Source of the DNA: Psettodes erumei
Lineage: Eukaryota; Chordata; Actinopteri; Pleuronectiformes; Psettodidae
Direction: 5' to 3'
Length of the DNA: 64,000 nt
NCBI GenBank assembly: GCA_016785225.1
Contig: JAFBJZ010000356.1
Span: 496,001 to 560,000 of the forward strand
Below, one piece after another: positions 63,748 to 64,000 of the stretch. Every line of letters starts with the position of its first letter. The stretch's first letter is position 1. Made by a program: the position numbers and the translations under genes. A model generated the notes under the pieces. The model was not told the origin of the DNA and ran no database searches. It was given only the letters and a program-made list of their open reading frames with translations.

Positions 63748-64000
63748 GTTTGTGATGTTAACCTAGCCAGTCACCAGACAGGATGAGTTTCCCCTTTCCC
63801 TTCTTCCTGCACTTCATCCCCCACCTCTTCATCTTCCCATTGTCCATTAATTACAGTATGGGCCACAAATGGGCTGCATAGTGCTCTCATTAAGCAACAG
63901 CAAATAGCCAGTACACAAAAAACTTGATTACCTGGGGATCAGTGATTGGTCTGCTGGAGAACCAGGGAGAAGCTCTACATCCAAACAAGATCTTTACCCT

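Noticed and set aside
1..64000. CRISPR arrays, bacterial operons, retroviral genes, rRNA, tRNA
   Set aside because: Nothing of the kind was seen by eye; spliced vertebrate genes and microsatellites make the prokaryotic categories irrelevant. A tRNAscan or RepeatMasker run could still find degraded tRNA-derived repeats.

Overview
This window is vertebrate nuclear DNA, most likely from a ray-finned (teleost) fish. Genes are split by GT-AG introns. Intergenic DNA is AT-rich and full of long CA/GT microsatellites. Two copies of a widespread fish interspersed repeat are present, and the proteins read as fish-like versions of vertebrate families. Nothing bacterial or viral is seen: no operons, CRISPR arrays, rRNA, confident tRNA, or retroviral or reverse-transcriptase reading frames.

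The first 13 kb holds three recognisable genes, all on the minus strand. SMIM12 (1874-2149) is a one-coding-exon single-pass membrane protein with a promoter near 2.87-3.0 kb. PEF1 (peflin, 6504-10166) is a five-exon penta-EF-hand calcium sensor with a Gly/Pro/Tyr-rich N-terminus; its exons rebuild to 265 residues with every phase matching. A beta-type connexin close to GJB3 (11531-12698) is 271 residues, and its coding sequence is cut by a 352-base phase-0 intron. The three have separate jobs (membrane protein, ER-export calcium adaptor, gap-junction subunit). In human, SMIM12 and GJB3 are close together and PEF1 is a few Mb away, so the fish arrangement is a compact version of one syntenic block.

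From 13 kb to 64 kb I find no gene I can name. This half-desert holds a decayed PIF/Harbinger Myb/SANT-like accessory gene (24.28-24.71 kb, minus), a diverged direct duplication with one copy split (19.0-20.1 kb), two fish interspersed repeats (30.4 kb and 48.9-49.2 kb), many microsatellites and several blocks that resemble conserved non-coding elements. Four plus-strand segments look like isolated exons of one or more unidentified genes: a CpG-dense 202-base segment at 32.58 kb with a consensus donor, a hydrophobic reading frame at 45.2 kb, a 54-base hydrophobic micro-exon with excellent splice sites at 46.18 kb, and a 42-base one at 60.19 kb. The layout fits large introns or regulatory flanks of a developmental or neural gene, but this is inference.

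No clearly new system was found. The strongest leads are the connexin exon 2, whose first bases restore a consensus 5' splice site after splicing (a recursive-splicing-like arrangement), the Harbinger Myb relic, and the unassigned exon candidates at 32.58 and 46.18 kb.
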